64,000 nucleotides of DNA, taken from contig OW203736.1 in assembly GCA_934045075.1 (NCBI GenBank), positions 20,995,805 through 21,059,804 of the forward strand, read 5' to 3'. The notes under the pieces were generated by a model. That model made no database searches. It had not been told where the DNA came from and saw nothing but the letters and a program-made list of their open reading frames with translations. The position numbers and the translations under genes are program-made. Below are positions 41,516-52,575 of this stretch, in pieces. Position 1 is the first letter of the stretch, and every line of letters starts with the position of its first letter. Source of the stretch: Yponomeuta sedellus. Its lineage: Eukaryota > Arthropoda > Insecta > Lepidoptera > Yponomeutidae.

Positions 41516-41929
41516 ACACAGATACCTTACGAAGGCCATTTAATAATAACTCCACACCTGAATATCGACGTCTTTGTCTTCCAAATAATATTACAATAGG
41601 CTTTTTGCATACAGTGCGCTTTACAATATTTTAAAACGCGTCTGTGGTAAATCTAAAATATCTCTATTGACTCACTATGAGAATTGCATGTACATTTCAT
41701 AGTTGATTACACAAATTAACAGGTTGAGAGGCAAATTATCCAGATTGGATACGCAATGTACATCAAATGGTCGTAATAAATTGCAATTTTATGAAGTGCG
41801 GCCCTGTTATCTCGCCAAAGAACGGTGATAGTTTAGGCTCAATTTTTACGACGTCCAGACCTATAATTCTGCTCATTTAGGGTGTATTCAGCCTACGCCC
41901 AAGATGGCGGATTCCATCAAACAAATATA
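41516..41929. other. No gene seen
   Basis: AT-rich unassigned sequence. Confidence 0.4.
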
Positions 41930-42670
41930 TTATAGTCCTTGTCCAATTTAGTAAACAAGAATCTACCGGTAAAGTATGACTTTTTAATCGAAAACTGCCA
42001 TCTATATTAATAATTTGACGACCTCTGTGGCGTAGCGGTAGCGCGTCTGCATACCATGCAAGAGGTCCCGGGTTCGAATCCTGGCTGGAAACAAAAAAAA
42101 AGTCCAGGTCTTGGATGTTTACATGTTTGTGATGTCGTTGTTTCTGGTTCCCACGACACAGGGTATTCTAGTGTGGGGCCAGAAGCAATGTATGTGTCAG
42201 TGTGTTAAATGGTATGTTATGTTAATTTCGTCAAGGGGTACGGTAGACTCGATCGAAACCTTAGATGAATAACAAAACATAAAAAATAGTCATTTCGAGT
42301 CGACAAATTATATCCGTGAAATTCGGATTCTGGACAATTTCGTTAAATTGTAATTGTAAATTGCACTGACAAACAAACTGCAATCGCCATCTTAGATACG
42401 CCTATCAAAAAGTATCCATCACAAAGAATTGTCTCATGTGACTATCACGGATGTAAAAGAAAGACGGATGCCTTCTTGCATTGAAAGGGTGTGAAGCACC
42501 GCTAGTATTCCTATAAATGAAGTAACTTGGGACACTATTTTAGATAACACGCTGCGAAATTTATAAGCAAAGTTCGTGAACTTGCGAGAAAATTTCTATT
42601 TTTGTCGTGAAATGTCAATTTTGAGGTTAGAATTTTGTTTACTAAATTTGACAAGAAAGGATAAATCACT
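41930..42670. mobile_element. MITE-B interrupted by S4 and other DNA
   Basis: Left part 41936-42018 (cttgtccaatttagtaaaca, ttaatcgaaaactgccatct) and right part about 42505-42670 (ataaatgaagtaacttggga, agataacacgctgcgaaatt, ttttgtttactaaatttgac) match the intact copy at 29028. Confidence 0.8.
42019..42225 (+). mobile_element. S4 SINE, full length, inside MITE-B
   Basis: acctctgtggcgtagcggta, gaggtcccgggttcgaatcc, tgatgtcgttgtttctggtt and cacagggtattctagtgtgg. Confidence 0.88.
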
Positions 42671-43315
42671 CTGTAAGCTTTTAGAATATACCTCGGCTAC
42701 TTTCGGATAGAATCGGATATGTTCGTGTAATAGAAATATCGGAACTAATATGACACTTCACTTTACACAACTTTGCGAAATAGTGAAGAAAATTTAAAAA
42801 CCTATTTAGAGGCTAAAAATTTCAAAATTTTAGTGCATTAAAAATAAAAATAGTGTAATCATGTGGGTACAGTGATATCGTTCCGATGTTAAAACCTAAC
42901 TGCAAAGTAGGTAGTCGGGGCTGTAAGTAATGCAATTTGCTTAAGTCAGATGTCGCTGCCTGTACGTAATACAGAGAATATTGTTAAGAGGTTCGAAATT
43001 TCACTGATGCCGTGAGTCGCCCATTGGCTCAATTGGTAGAGCGCTGGTACGGATAGCCAGAGGTTGCGGGTTCAAATCCCGGCATGGGTGAAATTTTTAG
43101 CCTCTAAATAGGTTTTTAAATTTGTTCCTTAGCACAGGTTAGTGCATTAAAAATAAAAATAGTGTAATAGTGAAGAAAAGTTTTATACAGAGCAGAAAGT
43201 AGTATTAACATTGGATTTAAAAAATTCAATGGTATTACACTCGTGTGCTTTCGGCGAAAACCGAAGCCTACTCTAGAGCCCGAGGTATATTCTAAAAGCT
43301 AACAGACTGTACCTT
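42671..43315 (+). mobile_element. MITE-A interrupted by an S1 SINE
   Basis: Left part ctgtaagcttttagaatata to gaaatagtgaagaaaa, right part ttttatacagagcagaaagt to aaagctaacagactg. The S1 insertion at 42793-43166 duplicates the target. Confidence 0.88.
42793..43166 (+). mobile_element. S1 SINE, starts with inverted T1, TSD present
   Basis: TSD atagtgaagaaaa at 42780-42792 and 43167-43179. Structure: inverted T1, partial T2 (ttttagtgcattaaaaataa), outer block (catgtgggtacagtgatatc), body, tRNA part, T1, T2. The longest inverted-start copy. Confidence 0.9.
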
Positions 43316-43602
43316 ATTAAGTTGAATATTTTATCAATGCACTTTTCATTAGTTTCCACTAGAAGTGGTTATTATGGTTATTTGGTTAACCACTGGCCCA
43401 AAGAGTGGTTATTTCTCTTCGGTATTAAAATGCCCGACAAATAACTTGGACACGTCACCTTAACTGCGCTTGAGTGAATTTCAAGTTAAACAATAAAATT
43501 CCTCTTTTTAATCTGTTCTCTAAAGAAAGGAAAAAAAATGCGAGTGGTATTGCTACTGTAACTGCACAAATGTACGTAACTTAGAAAACAAATATTTAGC
43601 CT
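43316..43602. other. No gene seen
   Basis: Short unassigned stretch. Confidence 0.35.
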
Positions 43603-43962
43603 AAATTTTTGCCTCTAAATAGGTTTATTAAAATTGTCCTTGGCACGGGTTAGTGCATTAAAAAGAATATAATCATGTGGGTACAGCGATATCATTCCGA
43701 TGTAAAACCTAACTGCAAAGTAGGTACTCGGGGCTGCAAGTGATGCCAGATGTCGCTGCCTGTACGTAACATAGAGAATATTGTAAAGAGGTTCGAAATT
43801 TCACTGATGCCGGTGAGTCGCCCATTAGCTCAGTTGAAAAGAGCGCTGGCACGGATAGCCAGAGGTAGCGGGTTCGAATCTCGGCGTGGGTGGAATTTTT
43901 AGCCTCTAAATAGGTTTTTAAAATTGTCCTTAGCACGGGTTAGTGCATTAAAAAGAATACAA
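43603..43962 (+). mobile_element. S1 SINE with terminal direct repeats
   Basis: T1-T2 (tgcctctaaataggttta; ccttggcacgggttagtgca) occurs at the 5' edge and again at the 3' end (cctctaaataggtttttaaa; ccttagcacgggttagtgca), with body and tRNA part between. It looks like the cut-out of a tandem dimer. Confidence 0.85.
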
Positions 43963-44239
43963 TCCATTGTTGGCGCTAGTTACCCCCCAAAGCGGATTAA
44001 CACACGCATCGAGCGTTGCACTATTGCATTATTGCGTCACACAAGCACTGGAGTGCACAAACACATTGCACGCCGTTCCGGCGCGACCGGTTAATTTAAC
44101 AGCTGACCAACTTTCCAGTTTCGCACTCGGTTGTTCTGATGAGCCGATGTTTTGCAGCAGAGTTGGTTTCATAGGCTGTTTGGTGTTTGCCCGTGATTTC
44201 TAATAATGATACTATTCACAAAAGGAAATTAAATCACAT
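43963..44239. other. No gene confirmed
   Basis: A balanced-composition patch with an open frame at 43967-44203 (SSVALLHYCVTQALECTNT) lacking an ATG start and splice support. Confidence 0.3.
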
Positions 44240-44400
44240 CGCACTTCACAAAGTTCGTGAGTGTGTATGTTTGTTACTTCTTCACGCCTAAGCGGCTGGA
44301 GCGATTTTAATAAAATTTGGTATGGAGTTAGCTGATGCCCTGGATTAGCAAAATTGGGCAAATTTGGGAAAATCTAAACACTGCGGGGCACAGCTAGTAA
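44240..44400 (+). mobile_element. Hel-1 small Helitron, shortened
   Basis: aagttcgtgagtgtgtatgt, aatttggtatggagttagct and the intact end gcggggcacagctagt. Confidence 0.82.
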
Positions 44401-44427
44401 CATACTATAAAATTCATGCGATATCAC

Positions 44428-44652
44428 GATATCAACGCTTGAACGTCCCCACTGCTGGGGTACGGGTCTCTTCTTGCATTGCAGGAAGATTAGTTAAGAC
44501 TGCCATAACGATATTGGCATTGATAACTTTTGACAGTAAGGCCCGCCACTGTGTTACAATCCTTCAACATGCGCCGGACTTGGCCCCCGTGGTGGAGTAT
44601 GGCCTACCCTTCCTGCGATGCAGGAAGAGACCCGTGCCCCAGTAGTGGGGTT
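44428..44652 (+). mobile_element. S3 SINE with inverted 5' part
   Basis: Starts with the reversed tail (ccccactgctggggtacggg, cattgcaggaagattag), then changes to sense at about 44490-44520 and runs to gatgcaggaagagacccgtg and ccagtagtgggg. Same kind of inversion as in S1. Confidence 0.85.
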
Positions 44653-44734
44653 GTACAAATATAATTATCAACAATCATTCATTATTCATACAAAAAATTA
44701 TAAACATCTTAACGACTGTATTTTTGTATTCGTA

Positions 44735-44835
44735 TGTTGTTATGTCGGTATCTATTACACGGGTCTAATCACGATCATTTATTAAATAAAATATTATTAC
44801 CTTAATTCCCGACGTTTCAGCAACGTTGTAGTTGC
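44735..44835 (-). mobile_element. PLE-type 3' end
   Basis: acacgggtctaatcacgatc, atttattaaataaaatatta and ttcccgacgtttcagcaacg. The complement has the caacgttgctgaaacgtcgg block. Confidence 0.55.
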
Positions 44836-45480
44836 CGAGTAGATTGAGAGTCATTAAAAATACTATTGCAATCCGCTACGGGCTGAAATTAATATTTTTT
44901 TATAATTCAGTACAGTTAAATTAAACTTGATGAAATTAAGTCTGTCTAGCTCTCAAATTGGCGTTCATACACTTCTATATTGAAGATTAAAAACTGAAAC
45001 TAGAGAAATATACAAAAGCGTAGTGAAATTAAGCTCTAGAGAATTGAATATACAGGGTGTATTATTTTTAAAATTCTTTATTGCATAATAATTTTGTACA
45101 TAAGCGAGCTTAATGCTACTTAGATTTGTCTACCAGCTTACCTAAGTTTTGGAGACAAGATTAGCAGGTAGTGCAATATTCAACAATATAAAGTTTACTA
45201 ATTATATCTATATAACTATCTTTTTATTATATCTACTAATTATATCTGGGTGTACCAGAATGTTGATAGGTAGAGAACATTTAATTGTTCACAAAAATTA
45301 AATTAAACACGTATTACTTAAGTTCAAAGTATAGAACGTCTTAATGTACAATCTCTGCGAGAATCAAATGCAGATACTGATATTTATTTATAATTGACAT
45401 TAGTAGCTATACCATCCGATAACGGTTAAAGAAAACATCTAGAACAAGAAACATTTATCTGAATAAAAACAATATATATA
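44836..45480. other. AT-rich stretch, no gene seen
   Basis: 45050-45080 carries a tacagggtgtattattttta string. Otherwise nothing recognised. Confidence 0.4.
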
Positions 45481-45735
45481 TAGTTCTTTTTTAAATGTTT
45501 ATGCTTCACAATATCTGCAAGCGTAATGTTTTATCAAACCTATAATAATACTTAAATTAATACATTTTTCGACGTGTGGTGTAAATTAATAAAAGTAATC
45601 CACTGTAGGGCACAGGCACTTTCTCTCGGGGAAAAAGCATGGGCTTAACGACCACGCGTGCCCACCTTGGATAGGCAATATCAAGCGCTAATGTGTAAGG
45701 ACTCAGTCACTAGGAAGCCTTAGTCAGTCACTAGA

Positions 45736-45784
<49 letters not shown>

Positions 45785-46031
45785 TAAAAATCTAAGGCTT
45801 CCTAGTGACTGAGTCCTTACACATTAGCGCTTGATATTGCCTATCCAAGGTGGGCACGCGTGGTCGTTAAGCCCATGCTTTTTCCCCGAGAGAAAGTGCC
45901 TGTGCCCTACAGTGGATTACTTTTATTAATTTACACCACACGTCGAAAAATGTATTAATTTAAGTATTTTATAGGTTTGATAAAACATAACGCTTACAGA
46001 TATTGTGAAGCATAAACATTTAATATAGAAC
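45481..46031. repeat. Palindrome with ~240-bp arms around a (TA)n core
   Basis: 45481-45723 and 45792-46031 are near-identical reverse complements; each arm includes an S2 tail (minus in the left arm, plus in the right arm). The centre holds about 22 TA units and aataaataaataaa. Only a few mismatches are visible. Confidence 0.92.
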
Positions 46032-46539
46032 TTCAAATAAATTGTGTCACATTCAAAAACGTATAAATAATCAAACGATTGTTATGTTTGATTGATTGGC
46101 ATATAATAATGTCGGTAGTTTTTAACAACGATGCCGAAAACCTTAACTTTACCGCGACACACCAAAAAATTTAAAAGGAAAGTTCATTCGTCTAGAGAGG
46201 TAGTTAAAGTTATCGACTGAATAAATGAGCAGTTTATTTACTAAACTTGTCATTAAGTTTTATTTTTACCATCTTGCCAATTCACTTCGACGCTGCTTTA
46301 CATAATCGACTTTTACCATAATGCGCGGGTTATGACAATGATATCGATAAAAATGAATGACTATTGGTATAACATTGGAGGCTTATGTAAATAAATATTG
46401 TTTGCCTCTAGTTTTCTAGACAATTTGGTGTTCGTAAGTGATTCTAGAACTTTCATGCTTTATGTAACGCACTCGCTCCCAGATAAATTAACAAATAAAT
46501 AATTTCACATCAATTACACAATCAGTTGTCCTAGTCCCT
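46032..46539. other. No gene seen
   Basis: AT-rich unassigned sequence. Confidence 0.4.
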
Positions 46540-46583
46540 GACTAGGATACCCAGTGCTTACCATAGCACTGGGTATCCTAGTC
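46540..46583. repeat. Perfect 19-bp hairpin made of the S4 core
   Basis: gactaggatacccagtgct (46540-46558), taccat loop, agcactgggtatcctagtc (46565-46583). The second arm continues as ctggggtctaatcc, like the S4 tail. Confidence 0.88.
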
Positions 46584-46769
46584 TGGGGTCTAATCCAGAC
46601 AAGGGGACCATTAGTATAAATTTATGGCGGCCCCTATTGGTAATCGAACCAAAGAGCTCCGGCAAGGTAATCAGATACCTCTTTAACCGACGATGTAAAT
46701 TTTATGCAAAAGTTTGCAGTGTGAAAGCTTATGTCCAGCGGGAGGATACATTTTAAGCTACATAAAAAA

Positions 46770-46905
46770 CATGAAAGAAGGAAAACATCGTGAGGAAACC
46801 TCAGTGTATGACGTATTTAAACACCTCAGCGCTTAAATAGCCAATTTAAGCCCGTAGTCTTTCTCTGAGAGAAGCTTTGTTTCCTTTTGTGCGACGGGTA
46901 TGGGC
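46770..46905 (+). mobile_element. S2 SINE, 3' part
   Basis: catgaaagaaggaaaacatc, gtgaggaaacctcagtgtat and gcccgtagtctttctctgag. Confidence 0.75.
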
Positions 46906-46947
46906 TGTATTTATTTAGATAGATAAATTTGTGGAAAGCCACGCTTC

Positions 46948-47094
46948 CACGGTCTTAGTGCGCTCGGTCCGAGCGCGCCATCCGTGTAAACTAATTCTTC
47001 TGATTGGCTATTTCGGTGTTGTCACGAAAAACCGTCCAATCAGAAGCATTAGTTTACTCGGATGGCGCACTCGGCCGAGCGTACTAAGACCGTG
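46948..47094. mobile_element. Family Y foldback element, second copy
   Basis: Arms of about 59 bp (cacggtcttagtgcgctcgg to attcttctgattgg and the mirror) with the loop ctatttcggtgttgtcacga. Arms are longer than in the copy at 25400. Confidence 0.88.
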
Positions 47095-47654
47095 AAAACC
47101 TGGCCTAAATTCATTAAATAAATTAGACTTTGAGTTGAGTTTTATCAATAGAAAATCTTTACTGTATACCTTAGAAATTATAAAGATTGCAATCTCTCTG
47201 TCGGGTTAACTACTTACATTTACCATTCTGAGCTTTTTTTGCGTGGAATCTAAATTTGAATAATTAACGTGGGTATGAAAATGAGAAACCTTAGTTTTAA
47301 TTGTGCGCATATTCGGGATCCGTAACGAAGACTTTAGAACCTTAGCCAAATAAACAATGTTTGTGTTATTGGAGTTTTCCTTATTCATGAATAAACAACA
47401 ATTTCTCAAAGACATTTGAAGAATGTTCTAAGAGAATTGAGTTTATAAAAATAACATTTTAAGAGTTTTAATAACTTAAAAACAATTATTACCAGTAGGT
47501 ATCTCAGGGCACCCTTTTCACTTAAAGAGAAACTTGAAACTAATTAATACGAGTAAATACTTGTATACTTTTGTCATTGCAATTTATAGTTTAAAAAAAC
47601 ATTTATTTATTTGCGTCATGTTGTACATTATGTGGTCCTAAATTAGATTGCGTA
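47095..47654. other. AT-rich stretch, no gene seen
   Basis: Minus-strand open frame 47206-47415 (MSLRNCCLFMNKENSNNTN) has no supporting signals. Confidence 0.35.
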
Positions 47655-47895
47655 GATCCGTGCTTTGCAGGGCACATTAAGCTGTTGATGCCAGCTGTCA
47701 GATAATGGCAGACGTTAAGCTATGTTAGAGGCCTTATGGGCGGCTTGATAACATCTGGCAGTAAGGCCCGCCACTGCTTTACACTCCTCCACTAATCCGG
47801 ACTTGGCCCCCTTGGTGGTGTATGGCCTAACTTTCATGCAATGCCGGGAGAGACCGAGAGGCCCCAGCAGTGGGGACACACAAGGGTTGATACCG
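47655..47895 (+). mobile_element. S3 SINE, 3' two-thirds
   Basis: gatccgtgctttgcagggca, cggcttgataacatctggca and ggccccagcagtggggacac. Confidence 0.85.
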
Positions 47896-48344
47896 AAAAA
47901 TATTAGATTCCAGATCACAACTCGAGCCCTGTATTACATGCATGGATAAATGACTATAATACGTCTTAAAATAAATTTCTTTTTAAAATACTACTTGAAA
48001 AGATGTGAAACTACTGAAAATAAAACAAATCAAATTTTAATTCACTTTCAACGAAACCCTCTAGTTTCTTATAGTCGCGCTTTGCCTTAATTCTTTAGCA
48101 CTCATGGTTCAACGAAAGCGAAAATAGTCTCGCGACTCGCGTAACAAACTCTTGCGCATAAGAAATCGTCTCTCCTCCATATGTGAAGTATGGGTGACAC
48201 ATTCTAAGTACCTAAGTGGTTAGATCCCAAGAAAAAGTTCAATTATTAAAGCTTAGACACACATTAGAGTTAGAATACTTTTTTCTAATGAAGTATGAAA
48301 TTAGTTGTTGTTTAAAAGTCTATGTACGTAATATAAAAACTGTA
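47896..48344. other. No gene seen
   Basis: Unassigned AT-rich sequence. Confidence 0.4.
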
Positions 48345-48598
48345 TTTACACGGATTTTGTCGTTTAATTTTAAATTTTTACAATTTTCCGACGTTTCGGC
48401 CTTTTTCCAGTACCTTGGTCTCGCAAGACTGAGGTGACAGGCGTCTTTTTGAAATCATTAACTGTTAGTTTACTACCCTCGCCAAAAATTCTATCTACGT
48501 CTCATTGTATCAATCTGTGACATGTGTTATTTTTGTGTCTTAATTATTTGTGTGAATGTGTATGGATCTCGGTCTGAAATAAAAACGTTTCATTTCAT
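48345..48598. mobile_element. PLE-type end (minus) joined to a LINE 3' tail (plus)
   Basis: 48345-48495 (acaattttccgacgtttcgg, ggtctcgcaagactgaggtg, ttactaccctcgccaaaaat) is the reverse of 53740-53860. 48500-48598 ends ggtctgaaataaaaacgttt and catttcatt, a LINE-like tail. Confidence 0.6.
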
Positions 48599-48869
48599 TA
48601 CGAGGCACAGGCCTTCTCTTAGAAGGAGGAAAAGAGGTGGATCGCGGTTTGCTGACTCCAAGCGCTAATTTGAAACAAAATACGATAAAATTGTAAAGAG
48701 TTAATATCTAGTCAAATGACTGTGATTTGATTGTACGGCCCATAAACTAAATTTTATTTCCTGTCTAACTCACCCCGTGTTTGAATGATCTCGTTTGCTA
48801 ATGGATAATGTTATTATAGCCTATTTCTTAGCTTAATATCGTATAATTACCCAACAAACCCTATCTTAA

Positions 48870-49055
48870 TTCTCAAAATCAATAACTAGAATTTTTTCGC
48901 CAACTATTTAACGTAAAAATATTTCTAATTTACCTACAAACACTAAAACACTATCTCTCTCAATTCTCAAACTCAACGTTTCTCTTCGTTAACTATTATA
49001 TTTAAAATTTTTCTAATTTATCCACTACCTCAATTCTCGAACTCAAAGTTCCTTT
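48870..49055. repeat. Tandem repeat upstream of candidate exon (2.3 units, ~75-90 bp)
   Basis: Units open with tcaattctcaaaatcaataa (48870), tcaattctcaaactcaacgt (48959) and tcaattctcgaactcaaagt (49031). The first two continue with cgttaactatta-like and tttctaatttacc / tttctaatttatcc strings. Confidence 0.65.
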
Positions 49056-49160
49056 CTCCAAATCCAACAACAGCAGGCACCGTGTGAACCCAGCCTAACC
49101 GAGTGACACTTGGCGACGAACGCCATTAGAATAGTGATGTGCTAAAAGTGAAAACCAGTG

Positions 49161-49263
49161 ATGAAAGTGACAGTCGAGTGCGATGTGAACAATGGCGGCG
49201 TGGCCGTGAACCGACCGAGGAGGGAACAGCCTGCGAACATGGGACTACGCAGTGGAGAGAGGA
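49161..49263 (+). CDS. Candidate first coding exon, unknown protein
   Basis: ATG at 49161 opens 34 codons reading MKVTVECDVNNGGVAVNRP and RREQPANMGLRSGER, ending one base into a codon at a perfect donor (gagagga/gtgagt). Without splicing it would stop two codons later. The 90 bases before the ATG are GC-balanced, unlike the AT-rich flanks, and look like 5' UTR. Two other ATGs follow: 49192 (out of frame, MAAWP then stop) and an in-frame one at 49239. No second exon is identified in the remaining 14.7 kb, so a long first intron is implied. I do not recognise the protein. Confidence 0.5.
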
Positions 49264-49324
49264 GTGAGTAGATTAGAGGGCTAAATGCCTAACTAACCTA
49301 ATTACTGAAATTCGAAGACAGAGA

Positions 49325-49500
49325 TAGATATATCTATCTATCTGAGAGAGAACATTTTATTGCACAACCAGAAAAATATTTCAACCATAATTTTTAAATC
49401 TACGTAATGTTATACAATTAGCGGTCTTATCGCTAAGAGCGATCTCTTCCAGACAACCTTTGAATGGAGTGGATTGCATGAAGAATTTAGTTGGTGGTGC
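49325..49500 (-). mobile_element. LINE 3' end with TCTA tail
   Basis: tatctatctatctgagagag, aacattttattgcacaacca, ggtcttatcgctaagagcga and tcttccagacaacctttgaa: reverse of the LINE tail present at 19320 and 19713. Confidence 0.7.
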
Positions 49501-49769
49501 ATGTACATAAATAATTAAATCGAAAATATATACAATTAACTATTTACTTGACGAAATTCTCAATTCAGACTAGAGTCAGATTAATGTGGGCGCTCGAAGT
49601 GAAGTGCTTCTTCATACATTTTGCATATCTCACAGATTATGCGGCAAAAATCGCGTAATGCGTTATGCGCTAAGCCTTAAGGGCAATTTTTGCAAACGGT
49701 TTCATATCAAAATTCTTTATTTCAAAGTACTGGTTACAAAAATAGAAATAACATAGAGTTCTTTCAACT

Positions 49770-50022
49770 ATATCATTCCGATGTAAAACCTAACTGCAAA
49801 GTAAGGTACCTATTCGGGGCTGCAAGTGATGCAAATTACGTCAGCCAGATGTTGCTGCCTGTACGTAATACAGAGAGTATTGTTAAGAGGTTCGAAATTT
49901 CACTGATGCCGGTGAGTCGCCCATTAGCTCAGTTGGAAGAGCGCTGGCACGGATAGCCAGAGGTCGCGGGTTCGAGTCCCGGCATGGGTGGAATTTTTAG
50001 CCTCTAAATAGGTTTTTAAAAA
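49770..50022 (+). mobile_element. S1 SINE ending at T1
   Basis: atatcattccgatgtaaaac, ggctgcaagtgatgcaaatt, gtgagtcgcccattagctca, gtcgcgggttcgagtcccgg and cctctaaataggtttttaaa; no T2. Confidence 0.88.
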
Positions 50023-50232
50023 CGTAGTCATATTTATCTCTTTAATCATGTTTATTTATAGTGATTTTCAGGACCCATGGCTTTAAATCTGGGATCACTT
50101 TAATTCTAAAACCTCACGTTGTGACATCATTAATGGACGACTCCTCAGCTTTACCAACAGCCGACAGCACATCAACCTTAGCATTTTAGTTGCAAAGTCG
50201 CCCTACGTACCTTAGTAGTAGAGGGAGGCAAG
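50023..50232. other. No gene seen
   Basis: Short unassigned stretch. Confidence 0.35.
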
Positions 50233-50369
50233 TACAGCCGTGTACACTAACATGTGAACACCTTAGAACCTTGTCACACTAACCTCTTCTAGCCTGATGT
50301 ATGAGAAATTGACTATTTTAACTTTGACAAGGTACTGAAGTGCATACATGTTAGTGCACGTGACTGTAC
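50233..50369. mobile_element. Foldback MITE, ~43-bp TIRs
   Basis: tacagccgtgtacactaaca at the left pairs with tgttagtgcacgtgactgta at the right; the inner parts (accttgtca / ttgacaaggt) also pair. 137 bp. Confidence 0.75.
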
Positions 50370-50397
50370 ATGTTGATGTACTTTCGGATGTAATAAA

Positions 50398-50740
50398 ATT
50401 AAATACAGTTACAGTACTACACATCATAAAAGTCCCTTCGGGAATCTACGTTCGCGCAGATTAGGAAGAAGTGTAACGAAAGTACCCGAAGCTATAAGAA
50501 CATTCAACATGATCTTAAACCGATAGGGTTAAGGTGCAGAATTGATTGCCGCAGTAGCGCTACCTATTCCGCTCACGCTAATATTGCCAAACTAATAGTC
50601 ACCTGCATCGATGACGTTGAATCAACCAATAGCAACAAAGGCGCGCGGCCTGCCATAAAATGAAACTATGATCTGATTGGTCGATCAACTTGCCGCACAT
50701 CCAAAATTTGGTCGTTTGCGCAGGTACATCCGCGAGACTT
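50398..50740 (-). mobile_element. Family X repeat, second copy
   Basis: cagtactacacatcataaaa, gtcccttcgggaatctacgt, gcagtagcgctacctattcc, ggcgcgcggcctgccataaa and catccgcgagacttattt: the reverse of 31815-32150. Confidence 0.8.
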
Positions 50741-51019
50741 ATTTCTACTGTACACTTCACAAAGGACATTGGCCCCAACCCACCTCTATTTGGGCCCGTT
50801 TCGTGCAATTTGTGAGAGTCATTCGATTTAATCACAAACAAGCGCATTCAGAACATCCATTCGACCTCTATTGCCTTTGGGAGTGTAAACTTAGTCATTA
50901 GTAAAACGACAAGCACTTAGCAGTAGAAGCGCAAGCCTTTATACATTTTCATACGTACTTTAATTGCGGCATTTGCCCGCTTATTTGTTTCTCTCCGTAT
51001 TTTTCTTTGAAACAGAACT
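50741..51019. other. No gene confirmed
   Basis: An open frame continues out of family X to 50901 (TSIWARFVQFVRVIRFNHK) without other support. Confidence 0.3.
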
Positions 51020-51240
51020 TAATCTATAATATAAAAATGAATCGCTGAATGTGTTGGTAAGCGCAAATCTCGAGAGCAGCTGAACCGATTTCGCTAATTC
51101 TTTTTTTAGAACATTCCTTGAAGTACGAGGATAGTTCTTACGGAGAGAAAAATAAAAATAAATTAAGAATCGACTGTTAGGCGGTACGAAGTGCGCTGGG
51201 TCAGCTAGTATAATATAAAAATTAATCGCTGAATGTGTTG
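51020..51240 (+). mobile_element. Hel-2 Helitron plus a second 5' end
   Basis: 51026-51209 runs from tctataatataaaaatgaat to gcgctgggtcagctagt. Directly after it a second, 30-bp 5' end (ataatataaaaattaatcgc) begins, as in a tandem insertion. Confidence 0.85.
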
Positions 51241-51245
51241 AATGA

Positions 51246-51397
51246 GTCTTTCCAACTGAGCTAATGGGCGACTCACCGGCCTCAGTGTAATTTCGAACCT
51301 CTTTACAATATTATCTGTATTACGTACAGGCAGCGACATCTGGCTGAAGTGATTTGCATCACTTGCAGCCCCGAGTACCTACTTTGCAGTTAGGTTG
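51246..51397 (-). mobile_element. S1 SINE, lacking the 3' half
   Basis: gagtctttccaactgagcta, cctcagtgtaatttcgaacc, gtacgtacaggcagcgacat and gcagccccgagtacctactt. tRNA 3' half, T1 and T2 are absent. Confidence 0.82.
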
Positions 51398-52575
51398 TTT
51401 TATAATAGGTTTTCTTCCAAAAGTGAACATCGTAATTCTTAACAACTGTGACAACTATTTTCAGAATCTATGTTTTTGTTTTTTTTAATAATACTCTGGT
51501 TTCCACAGACGCTGGGTCCGTGCCTTTTTTCGTTCCGATTGTTTTGTACTCGTTACATCTCTATTACTACGATTAATTTCTTTGCGTACAGATGTTATTG
51601 TACGCCACGCGCACCTTACTTATACACATTTTGTTTACAATGAATTAGGATACACTAGAATCTATTATTAAGAACGTAGGATTTTAATCGATTTTGGCAA
51701 AACAGCTAAAAGTCCTAGGTTCTTGTCAGTCGGTTCTAAAAAGAGCTAGGTATTATATTTATTAAAATTTAAGTTAACTTTTTCCAAAGACGTTATAACG
51801 CGTCTTTGGAAAGAAGATATGATATATTTTTTTTCGTTTCGGTCGGCGTAAGAAAAACTCAAGAAATCTTTACTATAATCATCCTACCAAGCTCGTCATT
51901 AGCCTATGTTAAGTCTAATTAATTGTCCACCTACATTATAATTGCACTGTTAACCTCTTGTTATGGAATAAAAAAAATCATTGAAAGTAATGAAGTCACA
52001 GAAAGTCCTTTTTTTACTCGCTTTAAAAACAAAATGAGATGTAATGACAAAAACGTGAAATGTAAAAACAAAAACTAACAGTTTAGTTTTACAATTTAGC
52101 TAATGTTAGTTATAAGTATGGAGAGTTGTAAAACTAACCATACTTAGGTGTATGTTAGGGTCGCATAGATAGCAAATCATTGGGAGAAAAAGTACCTTAT
52201 AAAATTAAGAATCCATCAAAATAATTAAGGAAGGTTTGTAAAGGTGGGGGAAAATAAAATTATTTTATCTGCTAGATAAGATAGCATAATCATCGAGTCA
52301 TCGTCATCAGTCGAGCTATCATGACGATATGAGTGAGATGGGAAAAAAATAACGTCAATTCGTTATACATACACTTACCTAGCAAAAATATACGATCGTG
52401 TCTGGAATTGCGTATCTTTTTTTCCTTTGAAGCGGTCGAAATTCGCCGAATCGCTGAATAATTTAGCGCTTTCAACGTAATCGGCCAATGGAGTTAGGCC
52501 TCCAATTGAGTTTATTGATTGAAAAACGCACGAATAAGTGCTTTTTTGGAAATCTTCTAGACGTCTACAAGATGT
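51398..52575. other. AT-rich stretch, no gene seen
   Basis: A 12-bp perfect hairpin (tttccaaagacg / cgtctttggaaa) at 51781-51812. No repeat family or supported exon in the rest. Confidence 0.45.

Noticed and set aside
49921..49992. Possible tRNA-Ile gene
   Set aside because: The sequence has A- and B-box similarity, but the anticodon arm is altered and it is always embedded in the S1 SINE context. None of the tRNA-like heads in the window looks like a functional tRNA gene.
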